64,000 nt of DNA from Angiostrongylus vasorum (GCA_018806985.1 JADANN010000032.1:1695501-1759500), one strand, 5' to 3'. Positions 35,186-46,884 are shown, counted from the stretch's first letter. Program-made: numbers and translations. Notes: generated by a model not told the origin, from the sequence alone.

Positions 35186-36167
35186 CATATATTTAAATGA
35201 GGAGCCATATGGATTAGTAAGTAACAACTGATAAGAATCCAATCGTAGTCCGTATTTCGGTTACTGCATCGTTTTCTAGTTTAGGGCTTTTTCTTCACTG
35301 TTATGGGGTAGCAAAGAAATCTTAAACGAGCCTAATGTAGTGCAGTTGGCGAAGAAATATGGTGTCACTCCACAGGTGCTTATTTACTAACTTTTTATAT
35401 GACTCAAGAGTACTGTCTGACTCACATTTTTTGTGGATATATTTTTCATAGACGATTTTGTACGCATTCGCCTTGTGTTCTGGTGTGGGAATTATTCCCA
35501 AGTCCGCTAACCCAACTGAAATTCGGGATAATCTCGTCAAAGTGGGTCTTTATTCATTTTTTAAAAGTAATCCTCCTGCCAGATAGTAAAGAGTAGTGTA
35601 TTGTTTTCCACTTTCCTTTATTTTATCTGCAGATGTTTAGGTAGCAGCTATATCACTCTCGAACTCTGAGGTTGATTCGCTGAATGAACTCGATCGGAAT
35701 GCTACATTCTGTCACAGATGCGCACCGTGGAAATGCCTTTGAAAAGGAGCGGAACTTCGACGAATCTACACTTCAATAGACTTAATTTTTCATTGCATAG
35801 ATTCTCCAGAAGTATGTGCATTTTAATCCGAGTTTGTGAACACTAGCTTTTCATTTTCAAACTGATAACCAATCAATTTATTAGGTAAGTTGGGAAAAAG
35901 AATGGGCAGCCATCTAATAGCTAAATCAACCTGCCAGGCATTAATTTCAGCATTCTTTTAGTTATTTTTTTTAAGTGTTAGTGATTTTCTGAGGTGCTGG
36001 TAGTTTGTAGCTTTGGTAGTTTGTGAGACGTCTGTAGATTTTCCTAATCCGTATAAATAATGCCTTTTGCCCGGTTTCCTATTGACTTCGTTATTGATCG
36101 AATGATTCTTCATATCCTTGTTGAGTAAGCACGAAGTGTTATTTTTATCCTTCATTCCTGTAAAGCT

Positions 36168-36196
36168 GATGTTTCGGCCGATTTTGCTTTCCTTAG
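36168..36196 (-). ncRNA. Hammerhead-like relic (right-arm copy)
   Basis: The inverted counterpart of the motif at 23,409. On the minus strand it reads CTAAGGA, a weak stem II (AAGC … GGCC), then GAAACATC. The invariant G of CTGA is lost. It keeps the CCGAAAC side of stem II that the left-arm copy has lost. Confidence 0.45.
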
Positions 36197-37145
36197 AGCT
36201 TGGAAATGTCGAGCTGACGGCAATCTACGCAGCCACACACTTCCATAACTAATGCTGTTTTGAAATTTGAGAGCACGACATAACAGTTGAACAAAAAACT
36301 GACTGCCTTTTCTGTTGAAGAGAACATTTCGTTGTGCTTCCTCGGTAATTATTTCCTTAGGTTAACTGTAAAATAGGGTGCTACCGTGTGGTTGAAGTCG
36401 GTGAAAAAAACAGAGCTCAGGTATGCACAACGTCCCATGAGATAAAGTTGTATGAATGGATCTTTTATTACGTTTTGAAGACAGATTATCCAAAGAGTAG
36501 TGAGGAACTGTAAGACGTATATATTTACGAAAAGCGTTTATTCCTTAGCAGCAAGTTCTAAGAAGAAAGGAGTTGGACATTTCCTCTCAAAAGTCCACCT
36601 GAGAGTAGATTAATGCTATGGATCCCCTAAGTGCTAGTAGCAACGTAATTATTTATACGGTGTCAATCTCCCTCCAATTCACAAACATTGGTGACTTCCT
36701 CCGGTGACGGCATGGACACTGCTTGGAGAAAAGTTGTTTTGGAGTCCAGTGAGAGAAAAAAAGCGAACTACTCAACAGTAAACCACCCTCAAGTTAAGGA
36801 TCGACTAAATATCCGCTTGCATAGAAGGTCAGTGAAACCTAGTTAGAACAACAGATCCACACATCACGAAATAGTTTCCTGCTCAGCACCAACCAGTCTT
36901 CACGGTTTTGTTTTGAGGCCACTGTTCACAAAAATTTCTGTGTTGTCGTTGTATTGTAGAGCAAACACAGGGAGACTTGCATCCCACATTTAAATGGCTG
37001 GATCCTCACTATCCGTTAAGGAGAGGTTCTTTCACAAATGTCACTGATGTTTGCTTTATCGTTCACCTATCCGCTTCAGATAACAACGATTCCCACGAGG
37101 TTCTTTTTATTGCTCTTGGCCAGTTTCGTGTCAGTAGAAGATGAT

Positions 37146-37779
37146 AACCATCACTAATTGTTATTTTACCTTCCTGTAGTTAATGGGCCCGGATTAAACA
37201 TATTCAGCGTGCAATTGAAGGAACTAGTCTATATAAAAAGTACCGCTTTATTATCGGAAGCATCAATACGAATCGGTCCAGTGAAAGGATAGGAGCCAGA
37301 AATCTAGAACATGAGACGAGAAATGAGAATTAGAAGAGTCATGGATTCTGTCCGCACGTCTGTTCCGTGGAAATTCTTTTTCACGAGGAAGAATAATTCT
37401 CGAGTGGTCACGGCGTTCCAAAGGTTCGACAAGAAAGCAATTTTGTGGGCGCAGAGTATTCCAATGAATGGCGTCCTTCTATGGAAAAACTCAGTCCTAG
37501 TGCTGTTACATGAAAGTAAAACTTATTCTTCGATATTTTACCATCTCTAAATTAATTGTTGTCTGAAATGGCAGCATTATCTTGCCAAAGTTATTATTGA
37601 AGTCGTTAACGAAATCGCTCGAGTGAATAAAAAGGGTATGTGCAGGCACCATTTTATAACGAATTGCTAACTGCATGCTACTCATTCGCGGAATACCAGT
37701 GAAACAGGCCCGAAGAAACCCAACAATCTAGCAAATATGACGTGACCGTACTTTCTTTTCCCTTTTTTTCCGAGCGACC
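37146..37779. other. No feature recognised
   Basis: AT-rich. A plus-strand 79-codon frame at 37311-37550 has no recognisable features. Confidence 0.4.
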
Positions 37780-38150
37780 CGTCTTTTTGCATCCACTGTG
37801 CGGATTCCAACAATTGTCGCATTCGATTCGTTTACTCGCACCCATCATCTACGAAGGTCTTCCAACTTTTTACGTATGACTTCGGCTGCTGCCTAACGAT
37901 TTTCATCTCATGATGAATGTCGCTGAATGCTAGTCTAGTTGATTCTCCGCTAGAGGCCTTAACATGACTAGAGCGTTCTCATTTGGAGTGCAAAGAGTGA
38001 ACGGTTTTCCAGAGAAATCCGGCAACAATTACCCGACGCCAGAGGAATGAGAGGCTTGGTGAGCTCAGAGCAGGATCGAACTGGTACTGTGCTCGTGATG
38101 ATATCTGGACCACTAGCACGGTTCTACCCGCACTCTCCTAACTTCGCATA
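37780..38150 (-). mobile_element. Family D SINE, copy 3
   Basis: Reverse copy: CATCCACTGTGCGGATTCC near the left, ACTTCGGCTGCTGCCTAACG in the middle, and the tRNA-like head (AGGATCGAACTGGTACTGTG and GGACCACTAGCACGGTTCTA) at the right. Diverged but full length. Confidence 0.7.
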
Positions 38151-38619
38151 TATCGATTTGAAATGCATTTCATGGAAACCCTTGATGGAAAGAAAATGAA
38201 GGCTCCTTTAGATATAAAGACCACGCCATGCACACCATACTTGTATTTAGAGCATCCAGTGAATATAGAATGTCGTTAAGGAAATTATGAACAGGAAAGA
38301 GAGCGGCATGGGTCACCTTCAGCACTACCAGCTAAGTCGCCAGTCACGAAAGAAGGAAAGACTCTCTCTTTATTTTTTTCGCTTGGCGATCATACACCAA
38401 TTGCTTTGCTGAATAGCTTTATACCTTATCAACGCCGGACATTTTACGCATCACCGACAGAAAGCGTCAATAATTATATAACCATTGCCATTTTTATTGT
38501 TAGAAGAGCAAGAAAACCACAAGATTGAAGACTCCTCATATGCATTTTGTTTTGATTCTGTATTTAGTTGTATTTAAGCAACTAGGTTTAAGGTATTTGT
38601 TGATTTTTGAACTATAAGG
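38151..38619. other. No feature recognised
   Basis: No exon or known repeat seen between the family D and family B copies. Confidence 0.4.
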
Positions 38620-38880
38620 TAAAAGCCAAAGGATAAAGCTTTCAGCGTTGATTAATCCCCTGAGGGATGCGCCATGCATTCGACATGCATATCTGGCCTT
38701 TACACTGACTTGCGGTAGCCTACCTATGTATCGAGCCAGTGCTGTTATCCTCGCAGACAAGTCTGGTACCAATTTGCCGACCCTGGAGGGATGGAAGGCT
38801 TGGTGGGCCATGGGCGTAGGGATTGATTCCACGTTCGTGCTGCAGGGCTCCTCTATCCAATGCGCCACACGTGCCGTGAA
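38620..38880 (-). mobile_element. Family B SINE, copy 8
   Basis: Tail AAAGGATAAAGCTTTCAGCG at the left, body with CTGCGAGGATAACAGC on the minus strand, head ending GCGCCACACGTGCC. Short internal deletion near 38,685 relative to other copies. Confidence 0.82.
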
Positions 38881-39068
38881 CTGTAAGGTACTGGTGAGTA
38901 GTCTATAATAGTTTAAAAGGTGCTTTTTCCAAATGTTCGATTTGGAGTGCGTAAAAACCCTCGATTTAGTAGAGGTGCTAATCAACATCTCAGGCCTCCA
39001 AACTATTCAGTGAAATGATTCGGTTGTTTAAGTTTGTCAGTAGTTCTTCTTGGAGGATGAAACGAGCC

Positions 39069-39299
39069 CTAAGTTCTTAACGTCGCCTTGTTCCTCCTCC
39101 AAGTCATAGTCTCTGTATACACTTCAAAGGCAGTAGCCATGGTTGGACAACCATCCATCTTGCTTGGTTCCACATCGAATTTTTCATAAACTTTTTTCGT
39201 AAAGTGTACCTTTCGCAGTTTTTCACGATTCGTTGGGTTTTCCCAGAACTGACGACTAATTGTCATCGCATTAGCAGCAAAGGAAACCGCCTTTGATCA
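39069..39299 (-). CDS. Possible small coding exon, function unknown
   Basis: The frame reads KAVSFAANAMTISRQFWENP, then NREKLRKVHFTKKVYEKFDV, then EPSKMDGCPTMATAF and VYTETMTWRRNKATLRT before a stop. The composition (charged, few runs, conserved-looking NPTNREKLRKVHFTKKVYEKF) is more protein-like than neighbouring frames, and it does not match any repeat family in the window. AG dinucleotides near 39,236-39,245 could be acceptors. I recognise no domain. Confidence 0.35.
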
Positions 39300-39779
39300 G
39301 ATTTCCTTGAAGAAACGCTTTCCCCACATGACGGCTGGTTGTACATAATCCTTATATATCCTGGAGCTTTGTCAACAGGATTGCTTTCGTAGGCCACAAC
39401 CGGTTGCAAGCCGACTGCTATGTTATTATATTATGGCAGACTGGCTTTCGGATGGAAATGCAAATTGTTTTTAATTTGAAGACCATGAACTCGTCGTGTC
39501 ACCTCGTAGCTCGATTTCTAAGTTGAGAGTGTGGAGCATCACATCTGCTATATCATCATGAAATTGAATCGTGCCAATGAAAGCTTTCCGGTGTAATTTG
39601 GACTTCTCTAGTTGTGAACTTGTTATTTTTGTTCATATTCAAATCGAATAGTAAACACCACAACTGAAAGGTTGCTCTGCAACGATGAAGAATGCGAACA
39701 AATAACAAATGATATTCTTTTTTCGGAAACCAGCCTTCGTTAAACCTCGGTTCGGTTAATCAACATGTGTTGTGCTTAC
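39300..39779. other. No feature recognised
   Basis: Minus-strand frames near 39,310-39,360 (DYVQPAVMWGKRFFKEI, stop) look slightly coding and could belong with the small frame next to them, but no phase-consistent join was found. Confidence 0.3.
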
Positions 39780-39789
39780 GTGAAGCTGA

Positions 39790-40065
39790 CAAACAATCTT
39801 TATTCGGCTAAAGTTTCCACGTCCTCGTCTTCATCAAAGCCTATGATCCGAGTCAATGGTCCACATTTGTTCGTCTTCTTGATCACCCTGCGATGCTCAA
39901 CTGAGGAAGATCCGGTTCGATACGAGACGAAGACGTCACATCGAAAAGAGGAACAACTGTGGTGGACGATCGACAAGGATCGTCGGCTCTGATGAAGACG
40001 AAGACGTCCATACGTTAGCCGAATAAACATCTCTATCAACCTGGTGTAAGCTTGACAGTGTAAAC
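39790..40065. ncRNA. Inverted pair of hammerhead-like motifs
   Basis: Plus copy: CTGATGA 39988-39994, stem II GACG/CGTC (39996-40007), then CATACGTT (core GAA changed to CAT) and AGCCGA 40016-40021, which pairs perfectly with TCGGCT before the core, giving stem I. Minus copy at 39810-39837: TTGATGA, stem II GACG with CGTG, GAAACTTT, then AGCCGAATAAAG. The two point toward opposite ends, ~150 bases apart, each preceded by the same conserved upstream block. One core base set is damaged in each, so neither looks active today. Confidence 0.6.
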
Positions 40066-40299
40066 AAATGTCAACTATGGCTTTGTACGACATCTACTGC
40101 AGTAAAACTCTGTATTTCTGCTTCGCGATCGGACTACGATATGTTTTTGAATTATAGATTCGCTTTCGTCTACACCGCTACGATCGCTATATGCTTAAGT
40201 GTACTTCATCCAACAAATTCTTTACAGATGATTCTTGTTAAAATCTTCTCATAAGTGCTGTGTTCGTCTCGATTCGAGTCAAAGATGAAGCGTTTGGTG

Positions 40300-40535
40300 C
40301 TGAGTAATCCCGCAGAAATGCATTTGACTCAACTCGTAGCGTTTCAGTGACGATTGAATGTACATTTGATCTATACAAGAGTTTGATGGCTTACTGATGC
40401 ATCAAGCAAGTGCTGCTAACCCCCCATGACAAGTCTGGTAGCAGTTTGGCGACTCCGAAAGTATGGGAGGTTGGTTAGCTTGGTGGAGAGAGGGAACCAA
40501 AGGGGACAACCATGACTACTGGACTGCACTCGATC
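40300..40535 (-). mobile_element. Family B SINE, old copy 9
   Basis: Diverged reverse copy: GCTGAGTAATCCCGCAG end, TGCTGCTAACCCCCCATGAC body, head near CTACTGGACTGCACTCG. Confidence 0.6.
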
Positions 40536-41306
40536 CTGCGTTCGAATAGTTGATGGATAACTCAGCACTTATCTCCTTGCTTTCAGTTGATGCATGTTGA
40601 AGAGAGGTTAATTGCCGCAGTAAAAAGAAGACAATCGTAATCACATCCTTGTGAGCGCGCTGATGAGCCTGATTGCATTTTTTCCACGCCATCGCTATTT
40701 AATCTTGCAAACCAGTAATATCTTGCTTCTAAGTTTTTTTTCCGCTAAAGATATCACGGGCAATTACACTTTTATGAACATTTTAGTTCTGCAAAACTAC
40801 TTATTTTGTGACTATAATGGGGCAAGATCTCAGCAAGCGCCTTATTACTCTTGAATTAGAACATAAACGAGTTACGAAAAATTTCCCATCAACAGCTCTG
40901 CAAATTCTTCTTCCAACTGCAGTTGTTTGTATGCTAAGTCATTCTAGATCGCCTACTTAACATGTGAATTGTACGAATCTTCGTCTTTGCGAAAGAATCC
41001 TAGTCAGAAAAATCTGAAAATCTCCCTTCTATTCGGTCATGGTGGGTGTGTTCGGGCGAACCACTGAAACCCACGGAATCGCCGGTTATTATGAAGCTTT
41101 ATGGAAAAAACGTTGCTCAACCAATAAAGAAGGGGTCAAATGACAAATGTGATAAGTGTAGATGAACCATCTAACTAAGCAAGTTTATTCAACTATCTGA
41201 TCTTGAGACGTTATTGGTGATTTCAAAATGTCGTCTATGCTTGTTGATCGGCTTCAGAAATACGTCAAAAATTGGTCCATAGTCTGTTTTATCAATTGTT
41301 TTTCCC
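40536..41306. other. No feature recognised
   Basis: A short family C-like trace near 41,040-41,080 is possible; nothing else. Confidence 0.35.
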
Positions 41307-41590
41307 TAGTCGCGTGTGGCGCAGTGGCCCGGGGGCGCTTTGCGACACACGCGTGAGGTCGATCCCCACGCCCATGGCTCACCGAACTTTCCATTCTTCT
41401 GGGGTTGGCAAATTGGTACCAGACTTGTCTGGGAGGATAGCAGCACTGGCTGGACACATCGGTAGGCCACCACGAGTCATTGTAAAGGCCAGATATGCAT
41501 TAAATCACCTCCAACGATGCTTGGTGAAGCCGAATGCACGGCGCATCCCTCAGGGATTGATCAAGGCCGAGAGCTTTTTTACCTTTTTTT
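41307..41590 (+). mobile_element. Family B SINE, copy 10
   Basis: Head GTCGCGTGTGGCGCAGTGG, B box GAGGTCGATCCCCACGCCC, body CCAGACTTGTCTGGGAGGAT, end CTCAGGGATTGATCAAGGCC and a T-rich tail. TTTTTCCCTAG before and TTTTTTCCTAAA after may be a decayed target duplication. Confidence 0.87.
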
Positions 41591-42174
41591 TTCCTAAACT
41601 CCACTTCTTCCTCCTTTCAGTGCTCTAAAATTAATTGTCTTGTTTACTATTGAAAAAGTGGCCATTATTTACTGCACTTTATTACACTTGACATCATACG
41701 ACATGGCAATCAGTAGCTAATAGAATTTCTTATTCCGTTCCGGTTATTTCCATCATTAAAAAATTCCATTTAATTAATTCACAGCGATACAAATTGGCAA
41801 TCTGTAGGTGTAAATAAGAGGTAGTCAACAGTGTGCCTAGTCATAGACCATACTAGAATTTTACTATGATCACAATGGACTTACTTATTATTAGGGATTA
41901 GTTGAGAGGAAGTTGTTAATACGAGGTTCATGAGGGCGCAGTGACCAACACTTTGGTGGATTTCATCTATATTACGCCTTCAAAGGCTTGTACTGTTGAA
42001 CGAAATTACTCTAGGCACTTATAGTTAATCCGTAATGTCTTAGTTTATAGCCGGTAATTTTCGCTTAGAACAATATTGCACTCTGTTTTTGCGCTCAGTG
42101 GATATAACAACAGAAGTACGAGTTGTAGAGTAGTGGAGAGCAGAAGATGCTCAGTATCTCTTAAAATTCAAATA
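41591..42174. other. No feature recognised
   Basis: AT-rich sequence without exon or repeat match. Confidence 0.4.
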
Positions 42175-42690
42175 GATAGAATGATTACGACAGTGCTGAG
42201 ATACTTGCAGAACTCCGGACCGCGGGTGTCTGTGGTGGAGAACGAAGACGCTATTATCCTTTCCGGGGAGTAACGAGCTCACCAGCACACAATGCGGGTC
42301 CTTCGTTTCGCCTGTCTCCGTTTTCGTCTGTCCGTAAACGGGCACCTACAGGTAAAAAAAATAGTAGGCACTAAATGAAACGGTTAAGATTGTGATTATA
42401 ACTAAAAGCCTCAGCTTAACTTGGTTCATTGCCGATTTGCACTCCCAGATCAATCCCGCTGACGGGTGATTGCTGATGGCGAAGATCGATAGAACTAGCT
42501 GAGGGACCGGCGAAACGGACCCGCATGGTGTGGTGGTGAACGCGTTACTCCCCGGAAAGGACAATATCGCGTTCGTTCCGCACAGCTGACACCTGCGGTC
42601 TAGAGTTTTGCAAATATCTCAACATCGCTGCAATTATATTTTGCATTATACCTTGCCATTAAAAAGAAATAGTAGGCAGTAGATAAAACG
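42175..42690. mobile_element. Family C inverted pair
   Basis: A minus unit (42175-42360) and a plus unit (42375-42690) face each other. The plus unit has CATGGTGTGGTGGTGAACGC and GCGTTCGTTCCGCACAGCTG, tRNA-like A and B boxes. The arrangement matches the 53.1-53.8 kb insertion but with a partly different middle. Confidence 0.7.
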
Positions 42691-42868
42691 GTTAGGATAG
42701 AATTATTTTATTTCATCATATAACTTGCTGATATGTATATATATGTATAGATATATGTATATATATAGACATGTATATAAATACATATATTCATATATGT
42801 ATATGTTTGCATTGCAAGTATGCCGTAAACGGGCACCTACAGGTAAATATAGACATGAATACAGAGAC

Positions 42869-43059
<191 letters not shown>

Positions 43060-43224
43060 AAACACACATACGCACGCACCCGCACGTCACCTGTATCACA
43101 ATAGGAGCGTTAAAAATCAAATGACTTTTGCTGGTACCACTGAGATTCTCGCTTATCGGAGGGATGAAGAATATGGCACTTTTGGTGTTACGACCTTTTT
43201 TCCACTGGTTTTTTCTTTGTGAGA

Positions 43225-43390
43225 AAGTAGCCACAGGTAGCTCTGGTGTAAATTCAGTTTCTTGTAGGTCTCCTGATGAAAATGTCAAAACTACTTCTCA
43301 GCCTGAGAGGTTCTACTGGGGATGGAGCTCCATATACATCATATTTCGACACCCAAGAATACTCTCCCGTCACGTTGAGGCTCTAAAACA
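43225..43390 (-). mobile_element. Family A element, degenerate fragment
   Basis: TCTCCTGATGAAAATGTC, CTTCTCAGCCTGAGAGG and CACCCAAGAATACTCTCCCG match the middle-to-head part of copies 1 and 2 with many changes. Confidence 0.55.
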
Positions 43391-43544
43391 TGTTAGTGGA
43401 TGGGTACGTAGGCGCATATGCCCACAAAAGGTTGTCGTAAGCAACGAAACCATGTTGACACATTGTGGAGATGCTATAATTTTATCAGGTACTTTTGTTA
43501 TTAGCGGATAAATTCTAAGTCTTCTGATATGTAGGTAGGGTCAC

Positions 43545-43970
43545 GGAACATCTAGCCGGAATGCGAGGCTCTGATCTCCGAAATCTGTCTCATTTTCGAG
43601 ACCCAGGAAAATACATCGATGGCGATACATAGAAGGTCTGACCATGTAATGAAAAGAACAGGCGACATATGGACGAGAAGAACTTGGTTATTGTCTAGTG
43701 GACTCCATGAGGACTCAGGCATCTCTTAGACCGACCACCTAAATGTCTGGCAGACGTGTTCATGACTAAAGTCAATCAGCTGTACTCGCCGGTGCTGTTG
43801 CTTTACAGATCACGATATGAAACTCGCATCCTCCACTGCGCTGGAATCAAACCATCGCCACGGACGATGGTTGCCAACCAACGAACCGAAGGGAAGATAT
43901 GCGGGAATCCGCAGAACTCGTGGAGAAGGGCCATGTAAGTACCCAAGTAATTAAGCAGGTAAGTGAATTT
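43545..43970 (+). mobile_element. RTE-1 3' end fragment, copy c
   Basis: It matches RTE-1 from GCTCTGATCTCCGAAATCTG to the terminus (CGCAGAACTCGTGG, then AAGTACCCAAGTAATTAAG). 5'-truncated, with stops. Confidence 0.8.
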
Positions 43971-43982
43971 TTTCTGCATGAG

Positions 43983-44086
<104 letters not shown>

Positions 44087-44189
44087 TAGTTGTTGGCCCT
44101 TACTCATTTCCCACCTTCAAAAACATGCGCGATTTCCGATGACATTCTATTAGGATGGGTTAAAGCATAAATTTGGAATGCGGAAAACG

Positions 44190-44440
44190 GGATGCATTCC
44201 GAATGCACCATGCGTTCGACTCCATGGTGTAGATGAAGGACTCCATAATTGGCCTGTAAAGCGGTATACAAGGACCTGCCGAGGTACTCAACGTTTTTTA
44301 TGCTTCGGGAATAGTCTGATATTACCTTGCCGACTTTGAAGGGATGACGAGCTTGGTATTGTCAGGGCGAAGAATTGAATCCTGTAGCGCATGTATATTG
44401 CTGGACACTCCTAACCCCTCCAGTCACGCCCCCCATTCTG
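44190..44440 (-). mobile_element. Family B SINE, old copy 11
   Basis: Diverged reverse copy: CACCATGCGTTCGACTCCA, GGGAATAGTCTGATATTACC, GAATTGAATCCTGTAGCGC. Confidence 0.6.
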
Positions 44441-44789
44441 AGTGCAGCTTTTAATTATCTAAACATTTGAAAATTTCATAGTATTTAAAGGGCTAGATTT
44501 CTAATTTACCCAGAGGCGGGTGTTCTTTGTTTTCCTCACTACATCCTCGAATCTTATTTTTAACAATAATGTCTCCTGATTGGTGTAATTTCTGCAAATA
44601 ACACGTTACAAGTTCGCTAATCACGGACAGACAAGCAGAATACGTGTTGTTACTCTACAATTAACCGCATCGCACCCTTAGTGACGAACGAAACACCCAC
44701 GAAAACGACTTTAAATATTGTACATAGAGATGGTAACATAGGTATTTCCCATTTGAACCGCTTATTTTTTAAAATGAGTGGGCGTTGGG

Positions 44790-45475
44790 AAATCAATGCA
44801 AGATTTCAAGGTGTACATTTATAACGAGTCTACTCAGCTCCAAACTAACTTTATTAATCGAGATAAAACCAGTAAAGCCATTTTTTTTGAAAACAAGGAA
44901 GTCTTTTTTGGTTATAGTTGCAAAAAGAGTGTGGAGTAGTGGATGCCATGAAGTTGCAAGGAATTTTCGCCCTCGGCTTGGTTGCTGACGTGTTTCTTGC
45001 ATAGGAAGCTGTGCACATACATGAGGAACTTGTAGCTGATAGGCGAGAGCTCTGGCAAGTGTGGTGCACAAGGCAGCGTTTCTTAGCCCTGCTCGTTCAA
45101 CTTTTTCCAGCATCGGTAGGTCGACGTGTGGACCCGCGTTGTCGTGGAGAAGGACCATTCAATTCAGCAGCGTCCATTCGTCTAACTTCTTCGACCTAAC
45201 AATTTTTTTTAGACCAAAGTGCCGAAACATTTTAAGCGCTTCTACTATGTGCTTCAGCAAGTTGTTGAGCAGTTATGAGTATATTTGCCTTCACAAAAGC
45301 CTTCAAGTCATCGTGATCGCTAGGAGAAGAACGTCCGCCATCTCCATCAGCTACGACGTCGAATTGGTTACGTCGAAATTTCCTAAAGCAACGTTGCACT
45401 CTGTGTTTATTAACACTTCATTGGCCCCATAGTCGATCAGTGCTTCGAGCCGTTTGGCTTCACCAGGTTCGAATT
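44790..45475 (-). pseudogene. Mariner-type transposase relic
   Basis: On the minus strand, 45,450-45,190 encodes helix-turn-helix-like remnants: NQFDVVADGDG, DLKAFVKANILITAQQLAEA, then in another frame FRHFGLKKIV and SKKLDEWTLLN. These match the mariner pattern …ELAE…HLKKIGKVKKLDKW. Directly after it, 45,158 onward has LLHDNAGPHVDLPMLEKVE, the block with the second catalytic Asp of the DD34D triad. The segment with the first Asp is deleted. The C-terminal third shifts frame. The copy is dead. No terminal inverted repeats were found by eye. Confidence 0.75.
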
Positions 45476-46884
45476 TGATTTTCTAGGAGCAGATTTGTCA
45501 AAATTCCTGCTTTGACATTTGAAACACTAACCTTGAAAATTTGCCAGAAGTAAATTTACGTTGTGATCCAATGGTGTACAGCGAAAAGTGCATAGAATAA
45601 GCTTTGAAATAAGACATGTTAGAAGAATTTCCGGAAGAAAGCTGTTTTTAGAACACATGCAAAAAAAGTAAAGTTATAAATCGGGCATTAGTTTCCCAAC
45701 AACCTGATGTTACTAAACAATCGAAAACAAAAAAAGTGTTCACCTTTTAATAGGACCATCCAAGCTATGTCTTTCTCGAAAAGATGACGATCTAATTAAA
45801 ATGTACAAAACTCGAAGGCATTCGAGATTTTTGCCACTGTCCCTCAACATTTCCGGCTCAGTGGTTTCTTTTCTGGAGCAACCGATGCGAGTGGGTTTTG
45901 TAAGGTGTTGAGCTATTTGGGCAAATCCCCGCTGCAGACGATTTCCACGCAGTAGACCAGCAAAAATAAATCTCAACTAAGAGTGTCTGTCATTGCACTG
46001 AAGGAAAAAAATCGTGCAAGACAGCTGATACTTTTTGAGCTTCATGCCTTATTTTAACTCTGCGACGATCTTGAACAACGATCAACACACAATTCAGGAA
46101 GTAATTATTCTGGTGTTCGAGAACACTATTTCTCGTGATAAATGGGCCATTCAAGTACCAAACATCAAGTATCTTGATAGTTCGCCGACGAAAATAGGCA
46201 AAGTATGGGCAATTTTAGCACAGACGACAGACTACCGTAAGCAATACACTGCTGAGCTTCAGTCTTGAATGCGTTCCTCTGCGTTTTTCTTTTCCAATAC
46301 AGTCAAACCATAATGTGATGTCTATGCATTTTATATCTTGACTGAATTGTGCTTTTGGAATGAGACCGTGTTTAGCGCCTTGCAAATCTTAATGGTATCT
46401 TGCAACACACATGTGATCTTTAGTTCAATCTGCACTAAGCTCTTCATCCCATTGGGGTGGGCTAATTGTAAAGATTTGCTTTCTGGAAGATAAAGACAAT
46501 GAGTTGATACTACCACAAATGATTATATAGGTCATATATTAACTCAATCAGCTCTAGGACGATACGAACGGACTTGAATGCATGGCCCATCTTTCCGGGA
46601 TTGGTCAAAACTAAACTCTTTAACCTAATCCTCTGCAAGAGGCCATACGGCAAATTAAATGAAATTTGATGAGGCTTCTCTTTTATCATTCTATCAATCT
46701 GTGTGTTGTCGATCGAATCGAACGACAGAACTATTCCCTGACTTGCTTGGTATGAAATCACTTAATTCTTAGTTACTCAAAAAGTACTTCACCAGTTTAT
46801 TTCGTACATGCTAGATATGTGTGGATAGAAAAGTGTCAATATGGTTTCTTTTTTTTTCTCTATTTTACGTCACCCGTGGTAACA
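45476..46884. other. No gene recognised
   Basis: Several short frames (45740-45976 minus, 46510-46761 minus) show no domain. No repeat family match. Confidence 0.4.

Larger units (their letters stand above)
33342..35742 (+). pseudogene. Aldo-keto reductase pseudogene, inverted paralogue
   Basis: All nine exons can be placed (33342-33443, 33528-33632, 33716-33846, 33930-34048, an exon near 34108-34183, 34249-34341, 35285-35375, 35452-35541, 35641-35742). Lesions relative to the intact gene: the start codon ATG is ATC; the exon 2 acceptor CCCAG is CTCAC, leaving only an out-of-frame AG; exon 5 has an extra base and a three-base loss; exon 6 ends in TAG with its donor GT changed to GC; exon 7 has an extra base. 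Asp and Tyr (YRLFDAAELY), Lys (VTTKV) and His (LVHFPRD) codons survive. In exon 3, seven of the ten in-codon differences I counted are synonymous, so the copy may have been functional for a while after duplication. Confidence 0.9.
32070..37145. repeat. Right arm of the inverted duplication
   Basis: Inverted counterpart of 22,465-27,225. It contains, in order, the last two membrane-protein exons (broken), the AKR pseudogene, a TA tract, a family A insertion not present in the left arm, and a hammerhead relic. The outer end is near GTTTCGTGTCAGTAGAAG (37,120-37,140). Confidence 0.9.

Noticed and set aside
39780..40070. A Penelope-like element with coding region here
   Set aside because: I searched the surroundings for RT and GIY-YIG motifs and saw none; only the ribozyme-bearing ends are present.
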